Origin: Rhabdobacter roseus
Lineage (GTDB): Bacteria; Bacteroidota; Bacteroidia; Cytophagales; Spirosomataceae
Direction: 5' to 3'
DNA length: 64,000 nucleotides
NCBI RefSeq assembly: GCF_014202275.1
Contig: NZ_JACHGF010000007.1
Coordinates: forward strand, 1 to 64,000
In this document: positions 54,316 through 63,796 of the stretch, piece after piece
How positions within the stretch are numbered: position 1 is the stretch's first letter
How the letters are laid out: each line of letters begins with the position of its first letter
The notes under the pieces: generated by a model
Database searches by the model: none
Told to the model about the DNA's origin: nothing
Seen by the model: only the letters and a program-made list of their open reading frames with translations
Program-made: the position numbers and the translations under genes

Positions 54316-55082
54316 GTAAAGTAGCACTCATCACCGGCGGTAGCCGGGGAATTGGCCTGGGCATTGCCCAGGCCTTAGCCCAGGATGGTTTCGACCTGGC
54401 CATCAACGGCGTGCGCGCCGAAGAAGGCGTGCAGGAAACCCTCGACGCGCTGCGAGCCACCGGCCGCCGCGTCGTCTACTGCCAGGGTAGTATTGCCTCC
54501 GCCGACGACCGCGCGCGCATTATCCAAACGGCTTACGATGCCTTTGGGCAAATCAACGTGCTGGTCAATAACGCCGGGATCGCGCCGCGCCAACGCCTCG
54601 ATTTGCTCGAAACGACGCCTGAAAGCTACCGCGAGCTCCTGGAAACCAACCTCGAAGGCCCCTTCTTCCTGACGCAGGCCATTGCCCAACGCATGGCCGC
54701 GGCCCGGCAGGCTGACGACGCGTTTCAGGGTACGATCATCTTTGTGACGTCCATATCGGCAACGGTGGCTTCCATCAACCGCGGCGAGTACTGTATTTCC
54801 AAAGCGGGGCTGGCCATGACCTCCTCGCTGTTTGCGGTACGGATGGCCGAGTACGGCATTCCGGTCTACGAAGTACGGCCGGGCGTTATTGCTACCGACA
54901 TGACTTCCAAGGTACAAGGCAAGTACGACGAGCTATTCAGCAACGGACTAGCCCTGCAACCGCGCTGGGGTACCCCTACCGACGTGGGCAAGGCCGTGGC
55001 GGCACTTTCGCGCGGCGACTTCCCCTACTCCACCGGCCAGGTGATCCTGGTGGACGGCGGTATGTTGGTGGATCGCCTCTGA
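54312..55082 (+). CDS. SDR oxidoreductase, 3-ketoacyl-ACP reductase-like
   Basis: The 256-residue classical SDR has TGGSRGIG at residues 8-15, NNAG at about 88-91, and the catalytic Ser near 147, Tyr and Lys in GEYCISKAG. It is annotated as a fatty-acid-type reductase by similarity, but its place in a sugar operon, between Gfo/Idh/MocA and an MFS transporter, makes a sugar or ketouronate the likelier substrate. ATGA overlap with the preceding gene indicates tight coupling. Confidence 0.88.
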   Translation: MSKVALITGGSRGIGLGIAQALAQDGFDLAINGVRAEEGVQETLDALRATGRRVVYCQGSIASADDRARIIQTAYDAFGQINVLVNNAGIAPRQRLDLLETTPESYRELLETNLEGPFFLTQAIAQRMAAARQADDAFQGTIIFVTSISATVASINRGEYCISKAGLAMTSSLFAVRMAEYGIPVYEVRPGVIATDMTSKVQGKYDELFSNGLALQPRWGTPTDVGKAVAALSRGDFPYSTGQVILVDGGMLVDRL

Positions 55083-55193
55083 GAAAGTACCCCGGCTTTG
55101 GTACAAAAAGAAAAAATAATTGCTCTGGTGCTAAATTGCCGGTTTTTACCCCCATTTTTAGAATTCCTTATTCCTAAAACCTAACCCTCTCTT

Positions 55194-56438
55194 ATGTCCC
55201 AGCCTCTTAGTCCCCAGCGATCCGTTGTCTCTCAGCTTATGCAGGTACCCGTGGTGGTAGCAGCGCTGGGGTACCTGGTGGATATGTACGACCTCTTTCT
55301 GTTCAGCGTGGTGCGCGTGCCGAGCCTCAAAGCACTGGGCGTAGAAGGCGAAGATTTACTGAACGAAGGCGTCATGCTGCTCAACATGCAGATGGCCGGT
55401 ATGCTCATCGGGGGTGTGCTGTGGGGTATCCTGGGTGACAAGCGCGGTCGGCTTTCGGTACTTTTCGGTTCTATTTTGATGTACTCTTTGGCCAATATCG
55501 CCAACGGTTTCGTCAACAGCCTGCCCATGTACGCCGTGCTGCGGTTTATTGCCGGGGTAGGTCTGGCGGGTGAGCTGGGGGCCGGTATCACGCTCGTGAC
55601 GGAGGTACTTCCCAAGGAGATTCGTGGCTACGGTACTACCCTCGTAGCTACGCTGGGGGTACTTGGGGCCATCCTGGCGTACTTCATTGCTGACCTCTTC
55701 CAGTGGCGCGTATCCTATTTTGTGGGTGGCGGGCTCGGCCTGATGCTCCTCATCATGCGGGTGAATGTATTCGAATCCAAGCTGTTTGATAAAGTCAAGG
55801 AAAAATCAGTCAGCCGGGGCGACATCATGATGATCTTCAACAACCGCGGCAGGCTCGCCAGGTACTTGCTCGCCATCGTGGTGGGTCTACCGATCTGGTT
55901 TGTGGTGGGTATTCTCATCACGTTCTCGCCCGAGTTTGGCAGTGCCAAGGGCATCGAGGGCATCAACGCGGGCAAGGCCGTGATGCTGGCCTTCACGGGC
56001 CAGGTGTTCGGTGATATTGTCAGTGGCTTGCTGAGCCAATATTTCAAAAGCCGCAAAAAAGTGATTGGGATGTTCATCACTTTGTCGCTGATCATGATGG
56101 GTGTTTACCTACTCTTCCCGGTCAACACCGCCTTTGGCTTCTATTTGATCTGTGCGCTGTTGGGCTTTTGCAACGGCTACTGGACGCTCTTCATCACCAT
56201 CGCGGCCGAGCTGTTTGGTACCAACATCCGGGCTACCGTGGCTACCACCATTCCTAACTTTGTACGTGGGGCTACCATCCCGCTGGCGGCGCTTTTCGTA
56301 TCGCTCAAGCCCGACTGGGGCGTGATTTACAGCGGAGCCGCGCTAGGTGCTCTAACTATTTTTATGGCCCTGATCTCGCTAAAGTACCTCGACGAGACCT
56401 TCCATAAAGACATGAACTACCTCGAGGAAGATAAGTAG
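55194..56438 (+). CDS. MFS transporter
   Basis: The 414-residue membrane protein has 12 hydrophobic segments and the MFS motif A GVLWGILGDKRGRLSV between spans 2 and 3, a central loop, and TELFGTNIRATV-like motif between spans 10 and 11. It resembles sugar/acid transporters of the major facilitator superfamily, and as the last gene of the operon may bring in the uronate or glycoside processed by the earlier enzymes. A terminator follows 32 bp after its stop. Confidence 0.88.
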   Translation: MSQPLSPQRSVVSQLMQVPVVVAALGYLVDMYDLFLFSVVRVPSLKALGVEGEDLLNEGVMLLNMQMAGMLIGGVLWGILGDKRGRLSVLFGSILMYSLANIANGFVNSLPMYAVLRFIAGVGLAGELGAGITLVTEVLPKEIRGYGTTLVATLGVLGAILAYFIADLFQWRVSYFVGGGLGLMLLIMRVNVFESKLFDKVKEKSVSRGDIMMIFNNRGRLARYLLAIVVGLPIWFVVGILITFSPEFGSAKGIEGINAGKAVMLAFTGQVFGDIVSGLLSQYFKSRKKVIGMFITLSLIMMGVYLLFPVNTAFGFYLICALLGFCNGYWTLFITIAAELFGTNIRATVATTIPNFVRGATIPLAALFVSLKPDWGVIYSGAALGALTIFMALISLKYLDETFHKDMNYLEEDK

Positions 56439-56469
56439 TAGCCCCACTGCCCAAAAAGTTTTTTTGTCC

Positions 56470-56511
56470 CGAGGCCGTCGTCCAATCCGGATGCCGGCCT
56501 CGTCTTTTTTT
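56470..56511 (+). terminator. terminator of the uronide operon
   Basis: cgaggccg (56470-56477) and cggcctcg (56495-56502) pair around a 17-base loop, followed by a T-rich tract. Confidence 0.8.
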
Positions 56512-56588
56512 CTCTATGTTATTTTTTCGTTTCCAACCAATATAGTACCCGTCTGTGCGTTAGCTATCTAAGTCAAAAACCTCTGTGA

Positions 56589-59006
56589 ATGCGAATACTT
56601 TTTACCAGCCTCTTTCTTTTCCTTTCTTTCCTATCCCTCGGCCAATCTAAATACACCCTCAGTGGTTTTGTGAAGGAAAAAGGGAGTCAGGAGCAACTCC
56701 CCGGCGTTAATGTATACGTACCGGGTACTCCCTACGGCGTCAGCACGAATACCTACGGGTTTTATTCCCTTACGCTTCCTGCCACCGACTCCCTCGTACT
56801 GATTTTTTCGGCCGTAGGCTACGAAACTACCACCCAGCGCTTTGCTTTCCAGAAAGACCAGGAGCTGACCATTCAACTGGCGTCCATCACGCAGCTGGAC
56901 GAAGTGGTGGTATCCTCCCGACGGCAGGAAGATTACGTGAGCCGCAGCGCCCAGATGAGCCAGGTGGAAGTACCTATTTCGCAGATTAAAAAAATTCCGG
57001 CCTTCTTTGGCGAAAAGGACGTTTTGAAGGTACTTCAGCTCATGCCCGGCGTGCAGAAAGGCACCGAAGGACAAACCGGCCTCTACGTGCGCGGCGGCGG
57101 CCCCGACCAGAACCTCATCATCCTGGACGACGCCGTGGTCTACAACGCCAACCACCTCTTTGGCTTTTTCTCGATCTTCAACAGCGACGCCCTCAAGAGC
57201 GTCGAGCTCACCAAGGGCGGCTTCCCGGCGCGCTTTGGCGGGCGGTTGTCGTCCGTGCTGGACATGAGCATGAAAGAGGGCAACAAGGAAGGTTTTCACG
57301 GGGAGGGCGGCATCGGGCTTATTTCGTCCCGGCTGACGCTGGAAGGACCCATCGCCAAGGGGAAATCGTCGTTTCTGGTGTCGGGGCGGCGTACCTACAT
57401 CGACGTGCTGGCCGCGCCCTTCATTGCCTCCCAGCAGCGGGGCGACGACAGCCAGGTGCGCCCTGGCTACTACTTTTATGATCTCAACGCCAAGGTCAAC
57501 TACGATTTGGGCAATAAAGACAAGCTGTACCTCAGTGGGTACTTTGGCCGGGATAAGTTTTACGCCAACGAATCGAACTCTTCCGGCGGTACCCGCGCCG
57601 GGCTCGACTGGGGCAACGCCACCGCCACCCTCCGCTGGAACCACCTCTTCGGGCAAAAGCTCTTTGCCAATACGTCGCTGATTTTTAGTGATTTTAATTT
57701 CGGCGTAGCCAACGAAACCCAGTCCCGCAACGTGAACGACGTCGTAACCAGCCAGTTCAGCCTGCGCTACGACTCCCACATCCGCGACCTGGGTCTGAAG
57801 ACCGACTTTGACTACTACCCTTCCGTGCAGCACGCCGTGCGGTTTGGGGCGCAGGCTACCTTCCACCGCTTTGTGCCGTCGGCGCTGGCCATTCAGGGCT
57901 CCTTTCTCAATACGCCCATCGAGCGCTCCGTGACGCCCGTCAACTCCGTCGAAGCGGGGATTTACGTACAGGACGTCTGGCAGCCCATCGACGCCCTCAA
58001 AATGAACGTGGGCATGCGCCTAAGTACCTTTACTACCGAAAACCAGACCTACCTACGCCCCGAGCCGCGCTTCTCGGCGGCGCTCCGGCTGGCGCAGGAT
58101 TTTTCGTTCAAGGCGTCCTACGCCCAAATGAACCAGTACGTGCACCTGCTCTCCAACACCGGCCTGGGCCTGCCCACTGACCTGTGGGTACCCACCACCG
58201 ACCAGATCGCCCCGCAGCAGTCGCAGCAGGTAGCGGTGGGTTTTGCCAAGGATCTGGAGCGCCCGGCCCTAACGTTCACGGTGGAGGGCTACTACAAACA
58301 CATGAATAATATCCTCAACTACAAGGAGGGGTCCTCGTTCCTGAGCCTCAGCGGTGAAAACGCCAACGAGCTCACCTGGGAAGACAACGTTACGGCCGGG
58401 CGGGGCTGGTCGTACGGGGCTGAATTCCTGGCGCAGAAAAAATCGGGACGTTTTTCGGGCTGGGTGGGCTATACGTTGTCCTGGACCCAGTGGCAGTTTC
58501 CGGAGCTCAACTTCGGGCGCATCTTCTACCCCCGCTACGACCGCCGTCATGATATTTCGGTGGTAGGTATTTTTGAGCTCAGCAAACGCATTACGCTCTC
58601 AGGTACCTGGGTGTACGGTACCGGCAACGCCCTCACGCTGCCGCTTTCAACCTACCAGGCCGTGCGCGACAACTTCTCCATCACGCGTGACCCCAACAAC
58701 GCCGAGGCGCGCTTTGTCACCTGGCGGGCCACGACCGTCAACGAGTACGGCGAAAAGAACGCCTTCCGGGCCGAGCCCTTTCACCGGCTCGACCTGGCCA
58801 TTCAGTTTCACAAAAAAATGAAGCGGCACGAGCGTACCTGGGAGTTTGGTCTTTATAACGCCTACAACCGCCGGAATCCTTTCTTTTATAACCTGGATAC
58901 CGAAACCACCAACGACGGCTCCACACCGGCCCGCGAACGTACGGTCCTTAAGCGCTACTCGCTGTTTCCGGTACTGCCTTCGTTTAGCTATAATTTTAAA
59001 TTTTAG
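56589..59006 (+). CDS. TonB-dependent receptor with carboxypeptidase-like domain
   Basis: The 805-residue outer-membrane protein has a signal peptide, an N-terminal carboxypeptidase-like/CarboxypepD_reg domain (residues 20-110, GFVKEKGSQEQLPGVNVYV), a plug domain (120-230, with LYVRGGGPDQNLIILDD) and a beta-barrel ending in FSYNFKF, with a C-terminal Phe. It is not of SusC type because it lacks the typical plug sequence and a SusD partner. The DUF4249 lipoprotein gene begins 3 bp after its stop and probably forms the outer-surface partner. Confidence 0.88.
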   Translation: MRILFTSLFLFLSFLSLGQSKYTLSGFVKEKGSQEQLPGVNVYVPGTPYGVSTNTYGFYSLTLPATDSLVLIFSAVGYETTTQRFAFQKDQELTIQLASITQLDEVVVSSRRQEDYVSRSAQMSQVEVPISQIKKIPAFFGEKDVLKVLQLMPGVQKGTEGQTGLYVRGGGPDQNLIILDDAVVYNANHLFGFFSIFNSDALKSVELTKGGFPARFGGRLSSVLDMSMKEGNKEGFHGEGGIGLISSRLTLEGPIAKGKSSFLVSGRRTYIDVLAAPFIASQQRGDDSQVRPGYYFYDLNAKVNYDLGNKDKLYLSGYFGRDKFYANESNSSGGTRAGLDWGNATATLRWNHLFGQKLFANTSLIFSDFNFGVANETQSRNVNDVVTSQFSLRYDSHIRDLGLKTDFDYYPSVQHAVRFGAQATFHRFVPSALAIQGSFLNTPIERSVTPVNSVEAGIYVQDVWQPIDALKMNVGMRLSTFTTENQTYLRPEPRFSAALRLAQDFSFKASYAQMNQYVHLLSNTGLGLPTDLWVPTTDQIAPQQSQQVAVGFAKDLERPALTFTVEGYYKHMNNILNYKEGSSFLSLSGENANELTWEDNVTAGRGWSYGAEFLAQKKSGRFSGWVGYTLSWTQWQFPELNFGRIFYPRYDRRHDISVVGIFELSKRITLSGTWVYGTGNALTLPLSTYQAVRDNFSITRDPNNAEARFVTWRATTVNEYGEKNAFRAEPFHRLDLAIQFHKKMKRHERTWEFGLYNAYNRRNPFFYNLDTETTNDGSTPARERTVLKRYSLFPVLPSFSYNFKF

Positions 59007-59009
59007 GCC

Positions 59010-59978
59010 ATGAAAACAATTCCCTATTTTCTGATCCTGAGCCTGATCGTGCTGGGTACTTCCTGCGAGACCCTCGTCAATACCCTGCCCGAATCCAAAC
59101 TACCTCAGGTGGACACAAAGCTGGTGGTTCAATCGTTTATTTCTCCGCAAGATTCCCTCATTAAGGTGGTGGTGACGGAATCCAGCCCGCTCTTTGGTGA
59201 AACTACCCCCGGCAACCGGGTTATTTCCAAAGCGCTCGTTTCCCTGTCCAACGGCACCACTACCGCCGTCATTCCTTACGACACGGCCAGTCAGTTGTAC
59301 GCGCTGCCGCGTGCCCGCTTTCCCATTGCCGCCGGACGTACCTACACCCTCACCGTCACGGACGGCACGCGTACCGCCACAGCCGCCTGTACGGTACCTG
59401 CCCAGCAGGTCTTCGTGGCTTCCTACAAAATAGATTCGGCCGTGGCGTCGTCGCAGGTTTTTGGCGCTGGGTTTATCCAGCGCGATACGGTACTGCTGGT
59501 CAAGGCCCTCTGGCAGGACCCCGCCGGGCAGCCCAACTTTTACCGTCTCAAAGGATGGCTGCAGACAGAGTCGTCGGTCATCGAGTTTCAGGACCGGGAC
59601 AACTACACCGAGCGGCGCGTGGTCATTACCCGCGCTTTCGACTGGGATGAAAGCAACGGACGCCCGGAGTTTCAGTCGGACCTCAACCTGGATGGCATCC
59701 AGCTGAGCTCCCCGATCGGGCGCGTGGTGATGCCCCAAACGACCACCACCAATTACCAGGGGAAGCTGATTGTACCCAAGCAAAAAACAAAAATACTGGC
59801 CGTAACGCTGCGCCTCCTCAACACCGACCAGCACTACTACGAGTACCACCGCTCCGTGGAGCTGAGCCGCCGTTCGGGGAATCCATTCGCCGAGCCCGCT
59901 CTGGTTTATTCCAACGTCACGGGTGGGCTGGGGGTATTTGCGGGCTTTACCAGTACTACAGTGGTCGCCAGGCCTTGA
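59010..59978 (+). CDS. DUF4249 lipoprotein
   Basis: The 322-residue lipoprotein has lipobox GTSC and a chain of Ser/Thr-rich Ig-like strands of the DUF4249 family, found mainly next to TonB receptors in Bacteroidota. Its start is four bases after the receptor stop, so it is cotranscribed. The likely role is surface capture of the receptor ligand, analogous to SusD though unrelated. The ligand is unknown. Confidence 0.78.
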   Translation: MKTIPYFLILSLIVLGTSCETLVNTLPESKLPQVDTKLVVQSFISPQDSLIKVVVTESSPLFGETTPGNRVISKALVSLSNGTTTAVIPYDTASQLYALPRARFPIAAGRTYTLTVTDGTRTATAACTVPAQQVFVASYKIDSAVASSQVFGAGFIQRDTVLLVKALWQDPAGQPNFYRLKGWLQTESSVIEFQDRDNYTERRVVITRAFDWDESNGRPEFQSDLNLDGIQLSSPIGRVVMPQTTTTNYQGKLIVPKQKTKILAVTLRLLNTDQHYYEYHRSVELSRRSGNPFAEPALVYSNVTGGLGVFAGFTSTTVVARP

Positions 59979-60010
59979 AGTACCTTTTGATTTTTGTGTG
60001 GCCGCTCAAT

Positions 60011-60066
60011 TGGGGTACTTCCCGTGTGGCACTTCTAGTGGGGTACTTCCCGTGTGACACTTCCAG
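60011..60066 (+). repeat. tandem 28-bp repeat
   Basis: The unit tggggtacttcccgtgtggc plus eight bases occurs twice in a row, with two base differences, 32 bp after the DUF4249 stop. It contains the GGGTACTT motif. Confidence 0.9.
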
Positions 60067-60130
60067 GGTGGCCCGATTTTTTAGGGGTTAGTTAGGAAAA
60101 TAAATTTTTTATTTAATCCTAAACCGCATC

Positions 60131-60319
60131 ATGAAGAAATGGATGATTATGCTGGCACTGCTGGGAGGAAGCCTGGCCGCCTGCCAAACGCGAGAAAACA
60201 CGCAAACGCTGGAAAATAGCGACACCAGCGCCATTTATCCCGACGCGATCGACGATAACGCCGATACTACCAACACCCTGGCTGACACGCTCTCGGGACA
60301 ACCCATTCCGCGTCCCTAG
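60131..60319 (+). CDS. small lipoprotein of unknown function
   Basis: The 62-residue product has a lipoprotein signal peptide (MKKWMIMLALLGGSLAAC) and an acidic, Asp- and Thr-rich tail of about 40 residues. No domain is recognised. It has its own start after the tandem repeats and is followed by a hairpin terminator at 60347-60379. Confidence 0.6.
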   Translation: MKKWMIMLALLGGSLAACQTRENTQTLENSDTSAIYPDAIDDNADTTNTLADTLSGQPIPRP

Positions 60320-60626
60320 TGACTCTTATCTTTGATTTATAATTCTAAGTACCCCGCTCCCGAATCGAGCGGGGTACTTGGCGTTTTTGGGGGTGTAGTT
60401 TAACAGATTTATTTACTCATAAGCAGCGTTTCTGAAGGCACAAAAAGCGGTACACATAAGTAAAACTGAAATGTTACTACTATCTTTATCCGTTTAAAAG
60501 TAATCTATTGTAAAATAACACTTTTATATATTACTTACTTAGAATTCATTTATAGGCAAAAGCGCCCTTTAACACGAAAAACAAGGCATATTATTGATTT
60601 AAAACTCTACAGATTATACTTACTTA
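60320..60626. other. intergenic region before the SusC-like gene
   Basis: A TATCTTTG promoter-like box (60327-60334) and a terminator hairpin (60347-60379) are present. The remaining 240 bp are AT-rich and hold no gene. Confidence 0.45.
60347..60379. terminator. hairpin with GTACC stem after the small lipoprotein
   Basis: aagtaccccgctc (60347-60359) and gagcggggtactt (60367-60379) pair perfectly around a 7-base loop; a T run (60384-60388) follows. Confidence 0.8.
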
Positions 60627-63617
60627 ATGAGCTCTTCTACCCTTCTTTTCTTTAAAAAATGGTTTTTAATTTCTAGCTTCTGTTTGATAAGTGTCACTAA
60701 CGTCTACGCGCAGGTATTTATCAATGGGACCGTAATCAACGAATATAGTGAGCGCATACCGGCAGCAACCGTTCAAGTAAAATCAACTCCTATCCGTACA
60801 ATCACCGACGCTAACGGAAATTTTGCTCTACAAGTACCTGATAGCGCCTCTACTCTGCTTACGACGGCCAGAGGCTACATTTTACACCAAACCAAAATCA
60901 ACAGAGGTACTTCGTTCACTATTCAACTTACTATTGATGCTACTTTTCCGGGAGAAAAAGTATACGTGGGCTATGGTACTCAATCGAAACAAACAGTTGC
61001 CGGAGCTATAGCTACTGTTCGGGGAGACGAATTAAGCCAGTCTCCAGTCTTGGCGCTCTCTAATACCCTGGCGGGTCGTTTACCAGGCATTATAGTTATA
61101 AACAGAAGTGGCGAGCCTGGCAACGATGGTGCCAGCCTTTATATACGTGGCAATAACGCCTTAGGTGACGAAAGTGCTCTGATTGTAATTGATGGAGTTC
61201 TCGAGCGAATGGGAGGCCTTGATCGAATAAATCCGATTGACATAGAAACCATTTCGGTCTTAAAAGATGCTTCGGCGGCCATCTACGGCTGGAGAGCGGC
61301 CAACGGAGTTATTATGGTTACTACCAAAAAAGGAAAAATAGGAAAGCCGTCTTTATCTTATTCATTCGACCAGGGCTTTACCAATCCTACGGTCATTCCT
61401 AAAGTAACTAATGCTTCTCAATACGCGCATCTTTTAAATGAATTAAATATATACCAGCTTCCCGTATCGGAATGGGAGGCCGCTCATCAAGCTTACCGAA
61501 GCACGGGCAGCTACCTTCGTCCTAACGGCTCCGTACGAAGTGCTCCATTCTCTCCGGAAGATTTGGCTAAATACCAAAGTGGCTCAGCGCCCTGGTCGCA
61601 TCCCAATACAGATTGGTTTGAAGCCACTCTCAAAAACTTTTCACCCCAAGTGCGTCATAGCTTACGCCTACACGGCGGAACGGAACGTTTTCACTACTTG
61701 GCTTCTGTAGGTTATCTGAATCAAGATGGGAATTACATTAACTCAGCCACCAGCTATAAGCAGTATGACGCGCGTCTGAATTTGAATTTCGAAGTCAATA
61801 AATACATAAAAATTAACGTAGGCACCTTAGGCCGCCAGGAAGTAAGAAACACTTCTATTCGACCCGCCAGCTCTATCTTCAGAACCCTCCAGCTTGCTCT
61901 TCCTCATGAGCACGCTTACTGGCCTAATGGCTTACCAGGCATAGCCCTTAGGAGTGAACATAACCCGGTAGTGATAAGCACTAAACTACCCGGCTATCAT
62001 AGAAGTATCCAAAATTTTGTACAGACCAATACCTCATTTGAGATCTCCGTTCCCCGTTTAAATGGCCTGAAGTTTATCAGTATGGCTGCCCTTGACCAGT
62101 ACACTGAGGCGATCCGCCTTTGGGAGAACCCCTGGACGGTATATACTCGTGGCAATGGCTTTGAAACTGACGGCATTACGCCAAGGCTGCTGGCTACTTC
62201 ATACGGCCCCAATGAGCCGCGCATGACGCCTGGAAGTACTAAGCAACTCAATCTATTTCTAGAAGGGGTACTTTCCTATCATAAATCATTTAGGAACCAT
62301 ACGCTCTACCTACTTGTAGGCACAAACCGTGAAACCACTAAAAGCGATCACCAGTATAACACGGCCAGAGAAAGACTCTCAACAAGTCGCTTAGGGCACC
62401 TAGGTCGGATCGAGTATAACTTTAGTAGAAAGTACTTGGCTGAATTCGTGTGGAGATATGATGGCTCTTTTATGTTTCCCAAAGAAGAAAGGTACCGTTT
62501 CTTCCCAGGATTTTTAGCTGGCTGGGTTATATCAGAAGAGAACTTCTGGAAAAGGACTGTCCCTGTTGTTCATTTTCTAAAACTTCGTGGGTCAGTGGGT
62601 CAGCTTGGTAATGATCAGATTAATATGCCTATTTCCACTCCTAATAATACCTATCGCTATTTGGCTACAACCTCCTCAAACTTGGGTTTAGAAGGACTAA
62701 TTTTAGCTAATAAAATACACTTTGAATTTGATGTATTTTCTAATCAGCGGACTAAATTTATCTGGGATAGTCAAGGAAACATTCTCAGACTGCCTGTAGA
62801 ATATCTTGGCAAACTGCAAGATAAAGGATGGGATCTAAAACTAGGATATCTCCATCAAAGTACCCATTTACAATACCGCCTAAGCGCAAATGCCGGCCAA
62901 GTCAGAAACAAAATCATAACGTGGAACTTACCCTTTCATGTTCAAACGTGGCCAATAGGTATGCCCTTTAGTTCGTACTTTGTTTATGAATACGACGGTG
63001 TATTCAAAACCCAAGCTGAAATTGACGCTAACCCATTAAACTACTCGGCTCTTACGAATCAATTACGACCAGGCGACATGAAGTTCCGCGACACTAATGG
63101 CGACGGAAAAATCACGCCTGAGGACCGCATATTCTTACCTAATAGCAACTTACCTTTGTTTCAGGGAGGTATTAATGCCTCCATTCAATATAAAAATATT
63201 GACCTGGTATTACTGGTACAGGGTGCCGCCGGAGCCAAGCAATTCGTTAGTTCAGTGGAATCAGGCATCTCGAGCAACTACCTGCTGGATACCTTTGAAA
63301 ACCGTTGGACAATTGACCATCCTAGCTCCGTTCATCCTCGTATTACCAACCGTGGCGACCAGTATTATTCCGTAGGCAATACCTACTGGCTCAGAAGTTC
63401 GAACTACCTTCGATTAAAGAATTTTGAGCTTGGTTATTCCCTCCCCACTCGAGCCATTGGCAAAATAGGTCTCAAAAGTACGCGGCTGCATGTAAGTGGT
63501 TTTAATCTTTTCACCATAGACAAGCTAAAAGTTCTTGACCCTGAGGCTGATAACAACCTAGGGTACTACTATCCTCAGCAAAAAATATTCAATATGGGCT
63601 TAAGTGCCAGTTTATAA
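60627..63617 (+). CDS. SusC/RagA-family TonB-linked outer-membrane protein
   Basis: The 996-residue protein has a signal peptide (cleavage after VYAQ), a carboxypeptidase-like N-terminal domain, a TonB-box/plug region with the SusC-type segments GYGTQSKQTVAGAIATV, LAGRLPGIIVINRSGEPGNDGA, YIRGNNALGDESALIVIDGV and DIETISVLKDASAAIYGWRAANGVI, and a long barrel. Members import oligosaccharides with a SusD lipoprotein, but the next gene on the + strand is an NAD(P)-binding protein and no SusD is in sight. The DNA is more AT-rich than the neighbours, with few GGTACC sites. Confidence 0.93.
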   Translation: MSSSTLLFFKKWFLISSFCLISVTNVYAQVFINGTVINEYSERIPAATVQVKSTPIRTITDANGNFALQVPDSASTLLTTARGYILHQTKINRGTSFTIQLTIDATFPGEKVYVGYGTQSKQTVAGAIATVRGDELSQSPVLALSNTLAGRLPGIIVINRSGEPGNDGASLYIRGNNALGDESALIVIDGVLERMGGLDRINPIDIETISVLKDASAAIYGWRAANGVIMVTTKKGKIGKPSLSYSFDQGFTNPTVIPKVTNASQYAHLLNELNIYQLPVSEWEAAHQAYRSTGSYLRPNGSVRSAPFSPEDLAKYQSGSAPWSHPNTDWFEATLKNFSPQVRHSLRLHGGTERFHYLASVGYLNQDGNYINSATSYKQYDARLNLNFEVNKYIKINVGTLGRQEVRNTSIRPASSIFRTLQLALPHEHAYWPNGLPGIALRSEHNPVVISTKLPGYHRSIQNFVQTNTSFEISVPRLNGLKFISMAALDQYTEAIRLWENPWTVYTRGNGFETDGITPRLLATSYGPNEPRMTPGSTKQLNLFLEGVLSYHKSFRNHTLYLLVGTNRETTKSDHQYNTARERLSTSRLGHLGRIEYNFSRKYLAEFVWRYDGSFMFPKEERYRFFPGFLAGWVISEENFWKRTVPVVHFLKLRGSVGQLGNDQINMPISTPNNTYRYLATTSSNLGLEGLILANKIHFEFDVFSNQRTKFIWDSQGNILRLPVEYLGKLQDKGWDLKLGYLHQSTHLQYRLSANAGQVRNKIITWNLPFHVQTWPIGMPFSSYFVYEYDGVFKTQAEIDANPLNYSALTNQLRPGDMKFRDTNGDGKITPEDRIFLPNSNLPLFQGGINASIQYKNIDLVLLVQGAAGAKQFVSSVESGISSNYLLDTFENRWTIDHPSSVHPRITNRGDQYYSVGNTYWLRSSNYLRLKNFELGYSLPTRAIGKIGLKSTRLHVSGFNLFTIDKLKVLDPEADNNLGYYYPQQKIFNMGLSASL

Positions 63618-63637
63618 CCTCGGTCCCAACATGACCC

Positions 63638-63668
63638 TTGGCGTTTAGGTACTTTCCAACTACCTTTG
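63638..63668 (+). promoter_or_regulatory. promoter upstream of the NAD(P)-binding gene
   Basis: TTG (63638-63640), a 20-bp spacer and TACCTTTG (63661-63668) match the consensus. Transcription would start near 63675, leaving a leader of about 120 nt containing a long inverted repeat. Confidence 0.5.
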
Positions 63669-63680
63669 TCTCATTCTATT

Positions 63681-63788
63681 CTCATGATAAAATAGCGACT
63701 CTTGGCGTAGCGTCACGCTGCGCGTCCCGGCTTTTCCTGACCGAAAAGCACCCGGGCTCTTTCTTCATTTCTCGCATTTTATCATGAG
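63681..63788. repeat. 13-bp inverted repeat in the leader
   Basis: ctcatgataaaat (63681-63693) and attttatcatgag (63776-63788) are perfect reverse complements 82 bp apart. They could close a large RNA stem in the leader of the downstream gene, ending 8 bp before its ATG, or serve as paired operator half-sites. Confidence 0.6.
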
Positions 63789-63796
63789 TCATCATC

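Noticed and set aside
56631-57866. A 411-residue ORF on the minus strand
   Set aside because: It lies within the TonB receptor gene and has no signal peptide or family motif.
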